A stretch of DNA of 64,000 bases from CBDHEY01 sp965262305. Its GTDB lineage: Bacteria > Pseudomonadota > Gammaproteobacteria > Pseudomonadales > Cellvibrionaceae. The stretch is taken from contig CBDHEY010000004.1 of the NCBI GenBank assembly GCA_965262305.1, positions 248,001 through 312,000 on the forward strand. The letters run 5' to 3'. A program made the translations under genes and the position numbers. The stretch's first letter is position 1; each line of letters begins with the position of its first letter. Of this stretch, positions 41,779 to 50,799 are shown in pieces. The notes under the pieces were generated by a model. It saw nothing but the letters and a program-made list of their open reading frames with translations, was not told the DNA's origin and ran no database searches.

Positions 41779-44229
41779 ATGATATTTGCGCCATTCACTA
41801 TTCGTAACAAAATCCTTCTAGGTTTCTTATTTCCAGTAATATTAGTTTGCTTCTTTTCGTTATATATCAGTGATGCAATTCGCTCTTCACTAGATACTGC
41901 AAATTGGGTGAGACATACTCAAGAAGTTATTTCAGACGCCCAGAAAATCGAAAAATTGATGATCAATATGGAAACAGGCCACAGAGGTTTCTTACTTACA
42001 GAAGATAAAATTTTTCTAGAACCATTTATTACATCCAAGCTAGTTTGGCAAAGCGAAATCGATTCCTTGATTAAGTTAGTTGATGACAATCCTTATCAAG
42101 TAAATAAAGCAAACGAAATTAAAGATGCAAGCCTAAGGTGGATAGATTCAATAGCAGAGCACGATATTTACCAATTTTCTAATTTGAAAACCTCTTTTGA
42201 AGATCTTAAAGATGATGTGTTTTTAAAACGTCAGAAAGATGGAAAACAACAAATGGATGGTATTCGGCTTCGCATTGCCGAATTCATTAATGAAGAAAGT
42301 CGACTAATGAATGATCGTCAAAGCAAAGCAAAGAAGGCGGCAGAATTAGCTTACATTGTGTCGTCATTTGGCCTTCCTTTGCTTGCTTTATTCGCAGCGA
42401 TGATTGCAGTGAGCATACTTTTCTCTTCAATACTTCCTCCAATTGGCCAACTTCTAAAAGCGACTAACCTTGTCACCCAAGGAGATCTCAATGTTGAAAT
42501 TGAAAATCCGACTAACGACGAAGTTGGTCAACTCACTAGATCATTTAATTCAATGATTAATTCACTTAGGTCTGCATCAGAGGACAAACAGGCGTTAAAT
42601 GATCATCTAATAAAGGCCCATTCAGCTTTGTCAAAAAAAGCAAAAGAATTAGAAAAAACAATGGAACACAAATCCCAATTCTTAGCCAATATGAGCCATG
42701 AAATTCGTACTCCAATCAATGGAACCATAGGTATGTTAGAAATTGCTTTAGGAGGTGAGCTACCCAATAAGCCCCGTTCTCACTGTAATACTGCGCTTGA
42801 TAGTGCGCGCTCCTTGTTGGCAATCGTAAATGATATTCTAGATTTTTCTAAAATCGAGGCCGGAAAGCTAGAGATTGATTCCGTGCAATTTTGTATTCAT
42901 GATGTATTTACAAGTTTTTGTCAAAGTATCGCGCATCGCGCACAACTTAAGGGACTCGAACTTGTTTTAGATTTAATTGACTTACCTCACGCTGAAGTGG
43001 TTGGAGATCCTGGTCGCCTTCGGCAAATTCTAAATAATTTAGTAGGTAATGCTATTAAATTTACCGACTTTGGCGATGTAGTCATTCGAGCAAAGTTAAA
43101 CAAAACAATTCGAAATACGGGTATTTTAGAATGTTCAATTGTAGATACCGGAGTTGGTATTTCTTCGACAAATATTCCTCACATGTTTGATGAATTCACA
43201 CAGGAGGATACGACAACGACACGCAATTATGGTGGCACAGGCCTAGGTTTATCGATAGTGCGACGATTATGCAAGCTAATGAATGGTGATATCTCAGTGG
43301 GCAGCATAAAAGGTGTGGGTAGCGAATTTAAATTTCAAATTGAATTTGAGAGCGTTTTATCGGAAAAAAATATTTTTGAAGAGAATACCAGTGATAATAT
43401 CCAAGTGCTTATAATGAATTCGAGTTTAAAGAATATGGATATCATTAAAAGACAATTTGAGAGATGGGAAGTAAAAACATTTGTGGTTTCTAACTTCCAA
43501 GATATCCCGGTCTTACGCAGCACAGAAAGAAATGATCAAGTATTTCTTTTTTTAGATTCGAAGGAAATGAGTTCGATTGGAGCAAGTTTTGTCGATAGAA
43601 TAGCAGATTTTTCCACTCATAAAGATCAGCATTTTGTAATTCTAAAAGACATTAATGAAGAGCTAGATGGAATAGAATTTCTCTACAAAAACGCCGCAAC
43701 ACTAAACAAACCAATCTCTGCAGATAGCCTAATAAACCTATTGAGAGATGAAAACACAAACCCTTCTTTTTTGGATTCAACAAATTTGTCCGAGTCACTA
43801 CCAAATGCAAACGGTAATCGAGTTCTATTGGTCGAAGATAATGCAGTAAATCAACAGGTCGCACTTATACAACTAGAAGAAATGAATCTTACTGTAGAGG
43901 TTGCTGATAATGGAAAAGAGGCTATCAGTATTCTCGAAAAATACGGAAGCGATTCGTTCGCATTAATTATTATGGATTGTCAAATGCCTGAAATGGACGG
44001 TTATGAAGCCTCTAAGCTGATTCGCTCTGGCACCTTGAACATAGCGAACCCCAATATCCCTATTATCGCGATGACGGCTAATGCGATGAAAGGCGATAGG
44101 GAAAAATGTCTATCTGCGGGAATGAGTGACTATCTTTCAAAACCAGTATCATTAAAAGACTTAGCCGAAAAAATTTCTCTATGGCTTCCTGGTATTGCAG
44201 AAGATATAAAAAAATCAATAGATGCTTAA
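41779..44229 (+). CDS. Hybrid histidine kinase with CHASE3-like sensor and C-terminal receiver
   Basis: An 816-residue protein. Two spans (about 12-30 and 190-215) bracket a periplasmic region with the CHASE3 motif MINMETGHRGFLLTEDKIFLEPF. HAMP (about 215-265), HisKA (FLANMSHEIRTPING, His307) and HATPase (GNAIKFTDFGDV; EDTTTTRNYGGTGLGLSIVRRL) follow. A middle region (about 540-640) looks like a receiver domain without acidic residues. The final receiver has D733 in LIIMDCQMPEMDGYE and K in YLSKPVSLK. It probably autophosphorylates and passes phosphate to its own receiver. No histidine phosphotransfer protein or regulator is adjacent. AAGGAG precedes the start. Confidence 0.92.
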   Translation: MIFAPFTIRNKILLGFLFPVILVCFFSLYISDAIRSSLDTANWVRHTQEVISDAQKIEKLMINMETGHRGFLLTEDKIFLEPFITSKLVWQSEIDSLIKLVDDNPYQVNKANEIKDASLRWIDSIAEHDIYQFSNLKTSFEDLKDDVFLKRQKDGKQQMDGIRLRIAEFINEESRLMNDRQSKAKKAAELAYIVSSFGLPLLALFAAMIAVSILFSSILPPIGQLLKATNLVTQGDLNVEIENPTNDEVGQLTRSFNSMINSLRSASEDKQALNDHLIKAHSALSKKAKELEKTMEHKSQFLANMSHEIRTPINGTIGMLEIALGGELPNKPRSHCNTALDSARSLLAIVNDILDFSKIEAGKLEIDSVQFCIHDVFTSFCQSIAHRAQLKGLELVLDLIDLPHAEVVGDPGRLRQILNNLVGNAIKFTDFGDVVIRAKLNKTIRNTGILECSIVDTGVGISSTNIPHMFDEFTQEDTTTTRNYGGTGLGLSIVRRLCKLMNGDISVGSIKGVGSEFKFQIEFESVLSEKNIFEENTSDNIQVLIMNSSLKNMDIIKRQFERWEVKTFVVSNFQDIPVLRSTERNDQVFLFLDSKEMSSIGASFVDRIADFSTHKDQHFVILKDINEELDGIEFLYKNAATLNKPISADSLINLLRDENTNPSFLDSTNLSESLPNANGNRVLLVEDNAVNQQVALIQLEEMNLTVEVADNGKEAISILEKYGSDSFALIIMDCQMPEMDGYEASKLIRSGTLNIANPNIPIIAMTANAMKGDREKCLSAGMSDYLSKPVSLKDLAEKISLWLPGIAEDIKKSIDA

Positions 44230-44413
44230 TCAAAAAAGTAAACAACATTCTAGAAGCTAACCAGTCTTACGAATATCATACAATTCTACATAGTTTGAAC
44301 GGACTCAATCAAATATGATTCTCCTCACGCTCAATACGCTTTTTTCAAAAATGCTAAATTTAGCAAGAATTCGTCTTTACCTACTCATAAGTCTGGCTGA
44401 AAACACTTATTTT

Positions 44414-44830
44414 TTAATTTTGAATAGGCTCATTGTCAGATCGCATCGCAAATCTGCCATCGCCAATAAGAACATGTACCACCGAAGCGAGTATTAAAAA
44501 CAAGGGGTATTCCCATCCACCTCCTTCGCTCGTATGTAACCACCCGTTAGACATATGCGTCCATGCTGCAACAAGTAAGACAGGAACAAGAACCGCCGAA
44601 GCATAACGTCCATAAAAGCCAACTAGAATCATTACACCACCAATTAATTCAAACAGAAATACAGGCCAGGCCATAATTTCGTGAATACCTTGATCTTCAA
44701 GCCAACCTGCAAAACCCGGAATGGTAAATACAAACCACTTCAAAAGCGCATGGGCTATCCACATTACTCCCAGTCCCATTCTCAGAAGCATCGCTCCTGT
44801 CGCACTGTATGTATTGTCAATAATATTCAT
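44414..44830 (-). CDS. DoxX family membrane protein
   Basis: A 138-residue protein with four predicted spans and the DoxX pattern (RMGLGVMWIAHALLKWFVF; PVFLFELIGGVMILVGFYGRYAS). DoxX-family proteins are inner-membrane proteins of unclear function, sometimes linked to thiol or redox stress. Its start overlaps the stop of the rhodanese gene upstream (ATGA), so the two are coupled. A MarR regulator is divergent from the pair and probably controls both. Confidence 0.88.
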   Translation of the reverse strand: MNIIDNTYSATGAMLLRMGLGVMWIAHALLKWFVFTIPGFAGWLEDQGIHEIMAWPVFLFELIGGVMILVGFYGRYASAVLVPVLLVAAWTHMSNGWLHTSEGGGWEYPLFLILASVVHVLIGDGRFAMRSDNEPIQN

Positions 44831-45174
44831 AGTTCTGCCTCAATTTTAGACACAACAGGAAAATTAGCCTCAATCCAATGTTGCTTACCTTCAACATATT
44901 CAAATGTGTTGGAATAGCCCAATTCTTGGAGCATTTCTGTCGCAATTTTTGAATTTCGACAATTTGTATTGGCGCAGTACACAACAATAAGTGCGGTTTT
45001 ATCCGGGAGCTTTTCCTTGGCAGTCATTTTTATTTCGTCGTGTGGAATATTTAAAGCGCCGGGTAGATGTGCCATCTCAAAGTACTTCTGAGGAAGCGCC
45101 TCAATAATTGTTATGGGATCATTGGAATCAAGTTTTTCTTTTATCTGTTCACGGGTAATTGTCTTAGTCATCAT
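44827..45174 (-). CDS. Rhodanese-domain protein of the DoxX operon
   Basis: A cytoplasmic protein of about 115 residues from ATG 45174; AGGAG lies 4 bases before this ATG and 7 before the next. It has a rhodanese-like fold with the active-site loop CANTNCRNS, where the first or second cysteine is the likely catalytic residue. It resembles single-domain sulfurtransferases. It is first in an operon with the DoxX gene and divergent from a MarR gene. The palindromic sites listed below overlap its promoter region. Confidence 0.85.
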   Translation of the reverse strand: MMTKTITREQIKEKLDSNDPITIIEALPQKYFEMAHLPGALNIPHDEIKMTAKEKLPDKTALIVVYCANTNCRNSKIATEMLQELGYSNTFEYVEGKQHWIEANFPVVSKIEAEL

Positions 45175-45193
45175 ATAACTCCTATTGATATAT

Positions 45194-45245
45194 AGTTGTA
45201 ATTGCAACCATATTTAGCCTATAACAATCTAGTTGCAGATGCAAC
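45194..45245. promoter_or_regulatory. Twin operator between marR and the rhodanese gene
   Basis: Two 15-base palindromes with the same half-sites, AGTTGTAATTGCAAC (45194-45208) and AGTTGCAGATGCAAC (45231-45245), lie 37 bases apart in the 94-base divergent region. They fit a MarR-dimer operator that would regulate both the rhodanese-doxX operon and marR. Confidence 0.75.
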
Positions 45246-45268
45246 CAAAATACGATAATATTTAAATC

Positions 45269-45712
45269 ATGAACAAAGAGCCTAAGAAAGAAGCAATCGA
45301 CGCTTGGATACGCGTCCATCGAGCAAATCGGCTATTATTGGAAACAGTAGAAGCCAGCCTTAAAGCGAAAGATTTGCCACCGCTAGATTGGTACGACGTT
45401 CTTCTCGAGCTACATCGGGTTAAAAACAAGGGGTTACGCCAATATGAGATTGGCGAAAAAGTATTGTTAAGCAAATACAATCTTTCACGCTTAATTGATC
45501 GGTTAGAAAAAAGCGAATTGGTGGTTCGTCATACTTCAACAGAAGATAAACGAGGTAATCGAATTAAGATCACTGAAAAAGGCCAAAAAATGCTAAAACG
45601 TGTCTGGCCGGTATACAGTCAATCTATTCAAGAGAGTTTCGCCAATAAATTACAACCCGATGAGTTTTTAGAGTTATCTCGTATTTTAAACAAGGTGATT
45701 GGTTCAAGTTAG
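45269..45712 (+). CDS. MarR family transcriptional regulator
   Basis: A 147-residue winged-helix protein with the MarR pattern: helix 3-4 GEKVLLSKYNLSRLIDRLEKSELVVRHTSTEDKRGNRIKITEKGQKML, where the wing (DKRGNRI) is clear. It probably represses the divergent rhodanese-doxX operon and itself through the twin sites at 45194-45245. No ligand can be inferred. The C-terminal dimerisation helix is complete. Confidence 0.92.
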   Translation: MNKEPKKEAIDAWIRVHRANRLLLETVEASLKAKDLPPLDWYDVLLELHRVKNKGLRQYEIGEKVLLSKYNLSRLIDRLEKSELVVRHTSTEDKRGNRIKITEKGQKMLKRVWPVYSQSIQESFANKLQPDEFLELSRILNKVIGSS

Positions 45713-45930
45713 AGCGATTCACATAAATAGCCCTCACATAAATAGTATTGGCACTGTTCTAGATAACTACTTTTCTGGAAACGGTAAAAATGAACTGAAT
45801 AGAAACAGACATTAGAGCTAATTTTCACGCGTATAGCTTTATCTAAAGGAAACTAAAAGTGATGTCTCATTAAGAATTAGTATCAAGTCCGTAATTTTTT
45901 ATTAAGTCGCTATGTTTATAGGTTAAGAAT

Positions 45931-46179
45931 ATGGGAATTGGAGGAGTAGGTCTGCAGGCAGCCATCAAAAGAAAGCCAACGAAACGCTGTAATAGATGTG
46001 GTTTGCGTTTTCCTACTGATGAAAAAGTATGTCGACACTGCAGTAGATACAAAACTGAACATGAGCTTGAAGCTTTTAAGACAAAAATCGCATCGCAAAA
46101 AGCTGCTAAAAAAAATTTGGGCATTTATTTTATTATCACGACTTTAGTCTTGGGCTTACTTTTAATATTCACCTTTTAA
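45931..46179 (+). CDS. Small zinc-ribbon membrane protein
   Basis: An 82-residue protein with a zinc ribbon (CNRCGLRFPTDEKVCRHCSR, four cysteines in two CxxC pairs) and one C-terminal span (about residues 62-80). The ATG is preceded by the sequence AAGAAT. Small proteins with this ribbon-plus-span layout are found in gammaproteobacteria but have no known role. It stands between marR and the UDG gene in the same orientation. Confidence 0.8.
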   Translation: MGIGGVGLQAAIKRKPTKRCNRCGLRFPTDEKVCRHCSRYKTEHELEAFKTKIASQKAAKKNLGIYFIITTLVLGLLLIFTF

Positions 46180-46342
46180 TTTGAGCGACAACAGAGCTAG
46201 TGCTTTTACGTTAATTTACATCCCATTTTTATTGTATCTTTCGGCATTGAAACCATCGCCAATACCAATTTATTATAAAAGCTACAGTCAATAAAAATAA
46301 TCAGAAATCGCCTACGTCTTTAAATTAGATTGGATAGCAATT

Positions 46343-46930
46343 GTGTCAGAGAATTTTTTAGAAACAATAAATTGTTTGAAAGAATGCAGGCTTTGCTCAG
46401 ATTTAGCTTTAGGACCCAGACCCATTTTTCAATTAAACCCCAGAGCTAATATTCTAATTGCAGGTCAAGCCCCAGGCCGTAAAACTCATCACAAAAGTGT
46501 TCCATTTGACGATGCATCTGGGGATCGACTTCGAGATTGGATGGGTATAGATCGGAAATCATTCTACGATGAATTAAAATTCGCAATCTTACCAATGGCA
46601 TTTTGTTATCCCGGCACCGGAAAAAATGGCGATTTGCCCCCACCAAAGCAGTGTGCTGAGAAATGGCGACCAGATTTATTAAACCTATTACCTAATATCC
46701 AATTAACATTAGTGATAGGTCAATATGCTATTGATTATCATCTTGGAGAGAAACAATCTAAAACGTTAACGGAAACAGTTAAGAAGTGGCGGGACTATTG
46801 GCCTCGCATTCTACCATTGCCACACCCTAGCCCTCGAAATAACCGCTGGCTTAAAATGAACCCCTGGTTTATGGATGATGTTTTACCAGAGCTTAAACAC
46901 CGAGTTAACACCATTGTCAAAACTCTCTAA
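46343..46930 (+). CDS. Uracil-DNA glycosylase family protein
   Basis: A 195-residue protein of the UDG superfamily. It has the glycosylase motif I in LIAGQAPGRKTHHKSVPFDD, a conserved RLRDWMG segment and motif II in LPLPHPSPRN. Four cysteines are present, including two in CLKECRLC at the N-terminus, which fits members with an Fe-S cluster of the family-4/5 type, although the cysteine spacing is not classic. It would excise uracil or related damaged bases. The GTG start is 46343. Function beyond the superfamily is not certain. Confidence 0.82.
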   Translation: MSENFLETINCLKECRLCSDLALGPRPIFQLNPRANILIAGQAPGRKTHHKSVPFDDASGDRLRDWMGIDRKSFYDELKFAILPMAFCYPGTGKNGDLPPPKQCAEKWRPDLLNLLPNIQLTLVIGQYAIDYHLGEKQSKTLTETVKKWRDYWPRILPLPHPSPRNNRWLKMNPWFMDDVLPELKHRVNTIVKTL

Positions 46931-47187
46931 CAACCTAAATCAAATTGACTTTTTTCAAATCTAATTAAACACGGTTCTACAACATCAGAAAACTAACAAT
47001 GATAAAGTAGATTATATATTTTATTTGCCTTTTATTAGAACCCACATCTTATGACTAGACAAAATTAACTCAATAACTCAATAGAAAGAATCAATGTTAG
47101 AAATCGTGTAGTATTAACAATCGTAGAGTAGCTTATGAAACAACTAGGTTAGATTTTAATATCCAAAGAAATCGAGGAAAGTAAAGG

Positions 47188-47583
47188 ATGACTCTGAAAA
47201 ATCTCATTCCAATGCTAAATGTTAGCAATATTTTTAATAGCATAGAATTTTACGAAAAAGCCTTGAGCTTTAAAGTTGTAAGTGATCCGAAATTGGTGGA
47301 AGAATGGCGGTGGGCTACGATTCGCTCAGGAAAAACAGAATTGATGCTGTCGGAAACCGATACGAATATCCCACTGAAGATGCCAATAGACCCTCATCAA
47401 AGCACAGCATGGCCGTCAATATTTTATTTTTATCCAGAAGATGTTAACCAGTTGTATCAACATGTTAAAGACTGCGGCTATCAACCAACACCACTTATTA
47501 ATACTATTTATGCAATGAAAGAATTTAGTATCCAAGACCCAGATGGGCATATGTTGAGTTTTGGTGAAGATGCCAATGAGTAA
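47188..47583 (+). CDS. VOC/glyoxalase-like protein
   Basis: A 131-residue protein with the vicinal-oxygen-chelate fold pattern: N-terminal LIPMLNVSNIFNSIEFYEKAL, middle WAS/WSI-like strands and a C-terminal FSIQDPDGHMLSFGE ending. Such proteins bind a metal or a small toxic molecule; bleomycin-resistance and glyoxalase proteins are the best known. The substrate cannot be inferred. It stands alone. Confidence 0.82.
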   Translation: MTLKNLIPMLNVSNIFNSIEFYEKALSFKVVSDPKLVEEWRWATIRSGKTELMLSETDTNIPLKMPIDPHQSTAWPSIFYFYPEDVNQLYQHVKDCGYQPTPLINTIYAMKEFSIQDPDGHMLSFGEDANE

Positions 47584-47706
47584 CCTAAGCGAATTAAAAG
47601 GGTTTATGATCTATACCTAGAAGTTGAATTTATCTTAAATCTTAACAATACGCTATTTGATTCTAGGAACTCTTTATTTGAATCATAGGCAAAAAGGTAG
47701 ATATCT

Positions 47707-48360
47707 ATGCAAGAACAAGATTTTCAGTTAATCGCAAGTCAACTTTCGTGCCCGACAGGAGAACAAGGAATTGAGATAGGTAACAAAATGAATGAGCTCA
47801 ATGCTTTCATAACCAACAAAAGCATTGAGGCGCTATCAGTCAATAAGGACGATTCAATCGTGGAGATTGGACCAGGCAACGGTGTTCTTTCGAAGCCTAT
47901 ATTAGATATTTTGGGTTTTGATGGGCATTACATAGCTATTGAAGCGTCAGATGTGATGGCAGCAGAGCTTCATCGAACCTTAAAAGATAAAAGATGCAGT
48001 ACTGAGATTATTTGCGAAGACTGCTTGAACATTAATATAGAGAAAGACAGTATTGATGGAATAATGGGTGTCAACATACTCTATTTTGTCGATGACCTTA
48101 TTCAGTTTTTCAACCACATTTATGGCTGGATGAAACCAGGAGGGAGATCTGTGTTCGGAATTCGTTCTGATAAAGCACTAGAAAAGCTCCCTTTTACAAA
48201 ATATGGATTTAATATTCGTAGTACATTTCAAATTGAAAAATATATGAAGAACGCAGGCTTTAGCGGAGTAAAATCCGTTACTTTTGAAGAAGGCGAAGTC
48301 CCCTTTGGAGATATCACTATTCCCGTGGACTCCGTCATCATAGTAGGTGAAAAAGCATAA
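47707..48360 (+). CDS. Class I SAM-dependent methyltransferase
   Basis: A 217-residue protein. Motif I is VEIGPGNGVLSKPILD near residue 55, then YIAIEASDVMAAEL and the later segment GVNILYFVDDL. These give a Rossmann methyltransferase fold of the Methyltransf_11/25 type. The acceptor is unknown. Start ATG; a weak AAAAAGGTAGA precedes it. No partner gene is evident. Confidence 0.82.
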   Translation: MQEQDFQLIASQLSCPTGEQGIEIGNKMNELNAFITNKSIEALSVNKDDSIVEIGPGNGVLSKPILDILGFDGHYIAIEASDVMAAELHRTLKDKRCSTEIICEDCLNINIEKDSIDGIMGVNILYFVDDLIQFFNHIYGWMKPGGRSVFGIRSDKALEKLPFTKYGFNIRSTFQIEKYMKNAGFSGVKSVTFEEGEVPFGDITIPVDSVIIVGEKA

Positions 48361-48710
48361 CGATGAGCAACTTAAGAGCTTGAAGACAAACATTTTTTAT
48401 AGATTTATCTTTTCTTATGTCCAAGCTCATATTAAAGCTAAGTGTGGAAATTTGAGTTCTTACATTAGCTGTTTGTCTAACAATTTTTTCTTATAAAAAA
48501 GAAGTGCATGTCTTGGAATTTAACATGACGGAGTATAGCTGTTTTCACTTTCAATTTGATGGACATATTTTTAGCGGGCGAGATATCATTGATGTTCATC
48601 CATCATGCTAAGCATATGCAGCTAAATTTTAAATGACTACTTATGTCCACGATGATTCCATTAACCAGAATTAACAACTAAACTAATTTAAAAATACCAG
48701 AAGGTTATTT
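48361..48710. other. Intergenic region before the ArsC-like gene
   Basis: 350 bases. A 28-codon ATG frame at 48525-48611 ends in PSC and is too short to call. AGAAGGTT before 48711 is the ribosome binding site of the ArsC-like gene. I see nothing else. Confidence 0.4.
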
Positions 48711-49130
48711 ATGATTGTCATTCACCATAATCCAGATTGTGGAACCTCAAGAAACGTCCTTAATATAATAAAGAGTGCTGGTTACGATCCAATTGTAATT
48801 GAGTATCTAAAAGAAAGTTGGTCAAGATCCCAGCTTTTAGCTTTGTTCGCTGCAGCAAACCTTAGTCCGAAATCAGCGCTTCGCACGACAAAATCTCCAG
48901 CGAAGGAGCTTGGACTGTTAGAGGAAAGTGTGAGCGATGAAGAAATTTTCGCTGCTATGCTCGAACATCCAATACTTGTCAATAGACCTATTGTTTGTAG
49001 CAGCAAAGGCGTAAAACTTTGTAGGCCCAGTGAAACGGTTTTAGATCTTCTTGAAAAATGGCCGGAAGCCCCTTTCTATAAAGAAGATGGCGAGCTTATT
49101 ATCAACAAGGATGGCGAGCGATTAAAATAA
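48711..49130 (+). CDS. arsC: Arsenate reductase-like protein (ArsC/Spx family)
   Basis: A 139-residue glutaredoxin-dependent ArsC-family protein. The active cysteine lies in IHHNPDCGTSRNVL, and the conserved downstream segments TKSPAKELGL, LVNRPIVCSSKGVKLCRPSE and the C-terminal ending agree with ArsC. It would reduce arsenate with glutathione and glutaredoxin. No arsenic regulator or pump is adjacent, so a generic disulfide or thiol role is possible. AGAAGG precedes the ATG. Confidence 0.88.
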   Translation: MIVIHHNPDCGTSRNVLNIIKSAGYDPIVIEYLKESWSRSQLLALFAAANLSPKSALRTTKSPAKELGLLEESVSDEEIFAAMLEHPILVNRPIVCSSKGVKLCRPSETVLDLLEKWPEAPFYKEDGELIINKDGERLK

Positions 49131-49185
49131 AAAGGCTATTTAATATTAAAGTACAAAAAAATATACATCGAAAGCGGATTGAGTC

Positions 49186-49692
49186 GTGTCAGGTATCGAA
49201 TCGGAAATTGGAAACTGGAATAATAAGTCTTCGGCAGACATAGAAGGCATTTTCAATCGTTATCGAACCGATAAATTATTAAAAGTTAATCTCATCAACC
49301 TACTACAAAAAGTAGAACTCCAAATTGGGGTGTCCTGGCTTTTAAAACGTTTTTTTGAAGAGGGTGGAGAAATAAGTCGCCGTGAGATTGCCTCCATTAT
49401 TTCTACAATACCTACTATCACCTCTTGGGAAGCAAGACTCCACATGCTTCAATGTATTCCTCACATGCCTATTGATGACTCCCAAAAGAAAAAAATCGAG
49501 TTATTTTTAAGACAATGCCTAACAGAAAACAATAAGTTTGTAAGAGCATGGGCATATAATGGTATGTACGAATTGACGTCCCAACATCCGGAATACTTGT
49601 CCGAAACGAGGCAGTTGTTCGATTTGGCAATGAAAGATGAATCACCATCAGTGAAAGCTCGAATTAGAAATATATTGAAGAAAGGTTTCTAA
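49186..49692 (+). CDS. HEAT-like repeat protein (168 aa)
   Basis: A helical protein from GTG 49186. Repeating helix pairs (NLINLLQKVELQIGVSWLLKRF; WEARLHMLQCIPHMP; FVRAWAYNGMYELTSQHPEY; SPSVKARIRNILKKGF) are typical of HEAT or armadillo-type repeats. The final block with KARIRNIL resembles the repeats of small PBS-lyase HEAT proteins. It ends next to and opposite the second MarR gene. Function unknown. Confidence 0.68.
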   Translation: MSGIESEIGNWNNKSSADIEGIFNRYRTDKLLKVNLINLLQKVELQIGVSWLLKRFFEEGGEISRREIASIISTIPTITSWEARLHMLQCIPHMPIDDSQKKKIELFLRQCLTENNKFVRAWAYNGMYELTSQHPEYLSETRQLFDLAMKDESPSVKARIRNILKKGF

Positions 49693-50133
49693 CTATTTCG
49701 ATAAATTTATTTTTAACTTTGCCAAAAGCGTCAAAAACTGAAATAGCTCCTCCATTTCCATATTGGTAAAAGCCTTATCAATTATAGGCAAGCAAGCTTG
49801 CTGGGCCTGCACTAGCTGTTCTTTCCCAAGAGCGGTCGTTCTTAAAAAGGATACGCGGGCATCTTCTTCACTTGTAATTTTCTCAATCCAACCTTCATTA
49901 ACCATGGTTTTAACAGCTTTAGTCACCATTGGTTGGTTCATTTCCATCGATTTGCTGAGAGTGCTTATCGTTTCGCAGACATCCGCGTTTCTAGCGAGAT
50001 GAGAAAGAATAGACAGTTGGGTCATGTTGAGATTTAAAGGGTCCAACTCACGATTAATGCCTGCAGACAAGTGCTGATAGACAATAGCCAAGCTGGTGAT
50101 GTTGGCACCCAATATCGAATTTCGATCTTTCAT
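49693..50133 (-). CDS. MarR family transcriptional regulator (second copy)
   Basis: A protein of about 146 residues from ATG 50133 (MKDRNSILG). A longer frame to 50181 exists but would include the operator, so the shorter one is more plausible. The winged helix is clear: ETISTLSKSMEMNQPMVTKAVKTMVNEGWIEKITSEEDARVSFLRTTALGK. It is divergent from a membrane protein gene and most probably represses it through the twin palindromes listed below. Confidence 0.88.
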   Translation of the reverse strand: MKDRNSILGANITSLAIVYQHLSAGINRELDPLNLNMTQLSILSHLARNADVCETISTLSKSMEMNQPMVTKAVKTMVNEGWIEKITSEEDARVSFLRTTALGKEQLVQAQQACLPIIDKAFTNMEMEELFQFLTLLAKLKINLSK

Positions 50134-50151
50134 GAAGAATATCTTGACATA

Positions 50152-50187
50152 CATTCCAAGGAATGCAAATATATATTCCATGGAATG
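50152..50187. promoter_or_regulatory. Twin operator between marR and the membrane protein gene
   Basis: Two near-identical palindromes: CATTCCAAGGAATG (50152-50165) and ATTCCATGGAAT (50175-50186), sharing half-site ATTCC. They lie 22-23 bases apart, about two helical turns, and are 22 bases before the membrane protein start. They are probably the sites of the divergent MarR regulator. Confidence 0.78.
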
Positions 50188-50208
50188 TTAATTGAATGAG
50201 GTAGTCTT

Positions 50209-50799
50209 ATGAGCAAATTGAATTTAGTGGCTTTTAGAAATGTGATCGATCAAACCTTACCAACATGGGCTTGGTGGGCATTGGGTTTAATTGGTTTTTT
50301 TGCATTTCAAGTGGTTATGACATGGTTAGGAGGCCTTTACGAAGGCACAGAACATCCAGCCTCCATAATTGATGGACAAACCACATTCAGTGGCGAAAAA
50401 ATAAAGGGCTTTTATGCGGTTATGATGGAAAATGGAACACTCGCCAAATATACTCAGGTTCAACTCTACGACTACTTACTTATGTTAAGTATGTTTTCTT
50501 GGCTGTTTCCTTTATGCATAGCCGTCTATCGCTCACTCCCAAATGTCGGATGGTTAAAAAGGTCAGCATGGATAATGGCCCTCGTTTTCCCATTGGCACC
50601 ATTTTTTGATGCGATTGAAAACGCCATTTCATTTTTTATGTTAGCAAACCCCACCGACTTTATGGACTGGCTAGCATTTCCCTATTCTTCCTTTGCGGTA
50701 ATTAAATTTTTTCTAGGGGGATTAGGGTTCGTATGGATTATTCTAGGCTCAGCTATCGTCGCTATCTTAACTACAGCAAAATTAGTAAGGAATTATTAA
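50209..50799 (+). CDS. Hypothetical membrane protein divergent from marR
   Basis: A 196-residue protein with about five predicted spans (residues 15-40, 82-104, 114-138, 146-160, 165-190). It has the segment YEGTEHPASIIDGQTTFSGEKIKGFYAVM between spans 1 and 2. I do not recognise the family. Its likely regulator is the divergent MarR. Such marR-membrane pairs often concern a transporter or a membrane response to a toxic compound. Confidence 0.72.
   Translation: MSKLNLVAFRNVIDQTLPTWAWWALGLIGFFAFQVVMTWLGGLYEGTEHPASIIDGQTTFSGEKIKGFYAVMMENGTLAKYTQVQLYDYLLMLSMFSWLFPLCIAVYRSLPNVGWLKRSAWIMALVFPLAPFFDAIENAISFFMLANPTDFMDWLAFPYSSFAVIKFFLGGLGFVWIILGSAIVAILTTAKLVRNY

Noticed and set aside
45870..46124. 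Minus-strand frames opposite the zinc-ribbon membrane protein
   Set aside because: The plus-strand gene has a clear four-cysteine motif and span; the antisense frames have none.
48525..48611. 28-codon frame MTEYSCFHFQFDGHIF in the gap before the ArsC-like gene
   Set aside because: Too short to support, no clear ribosome binding site; it could be a gene remnant.
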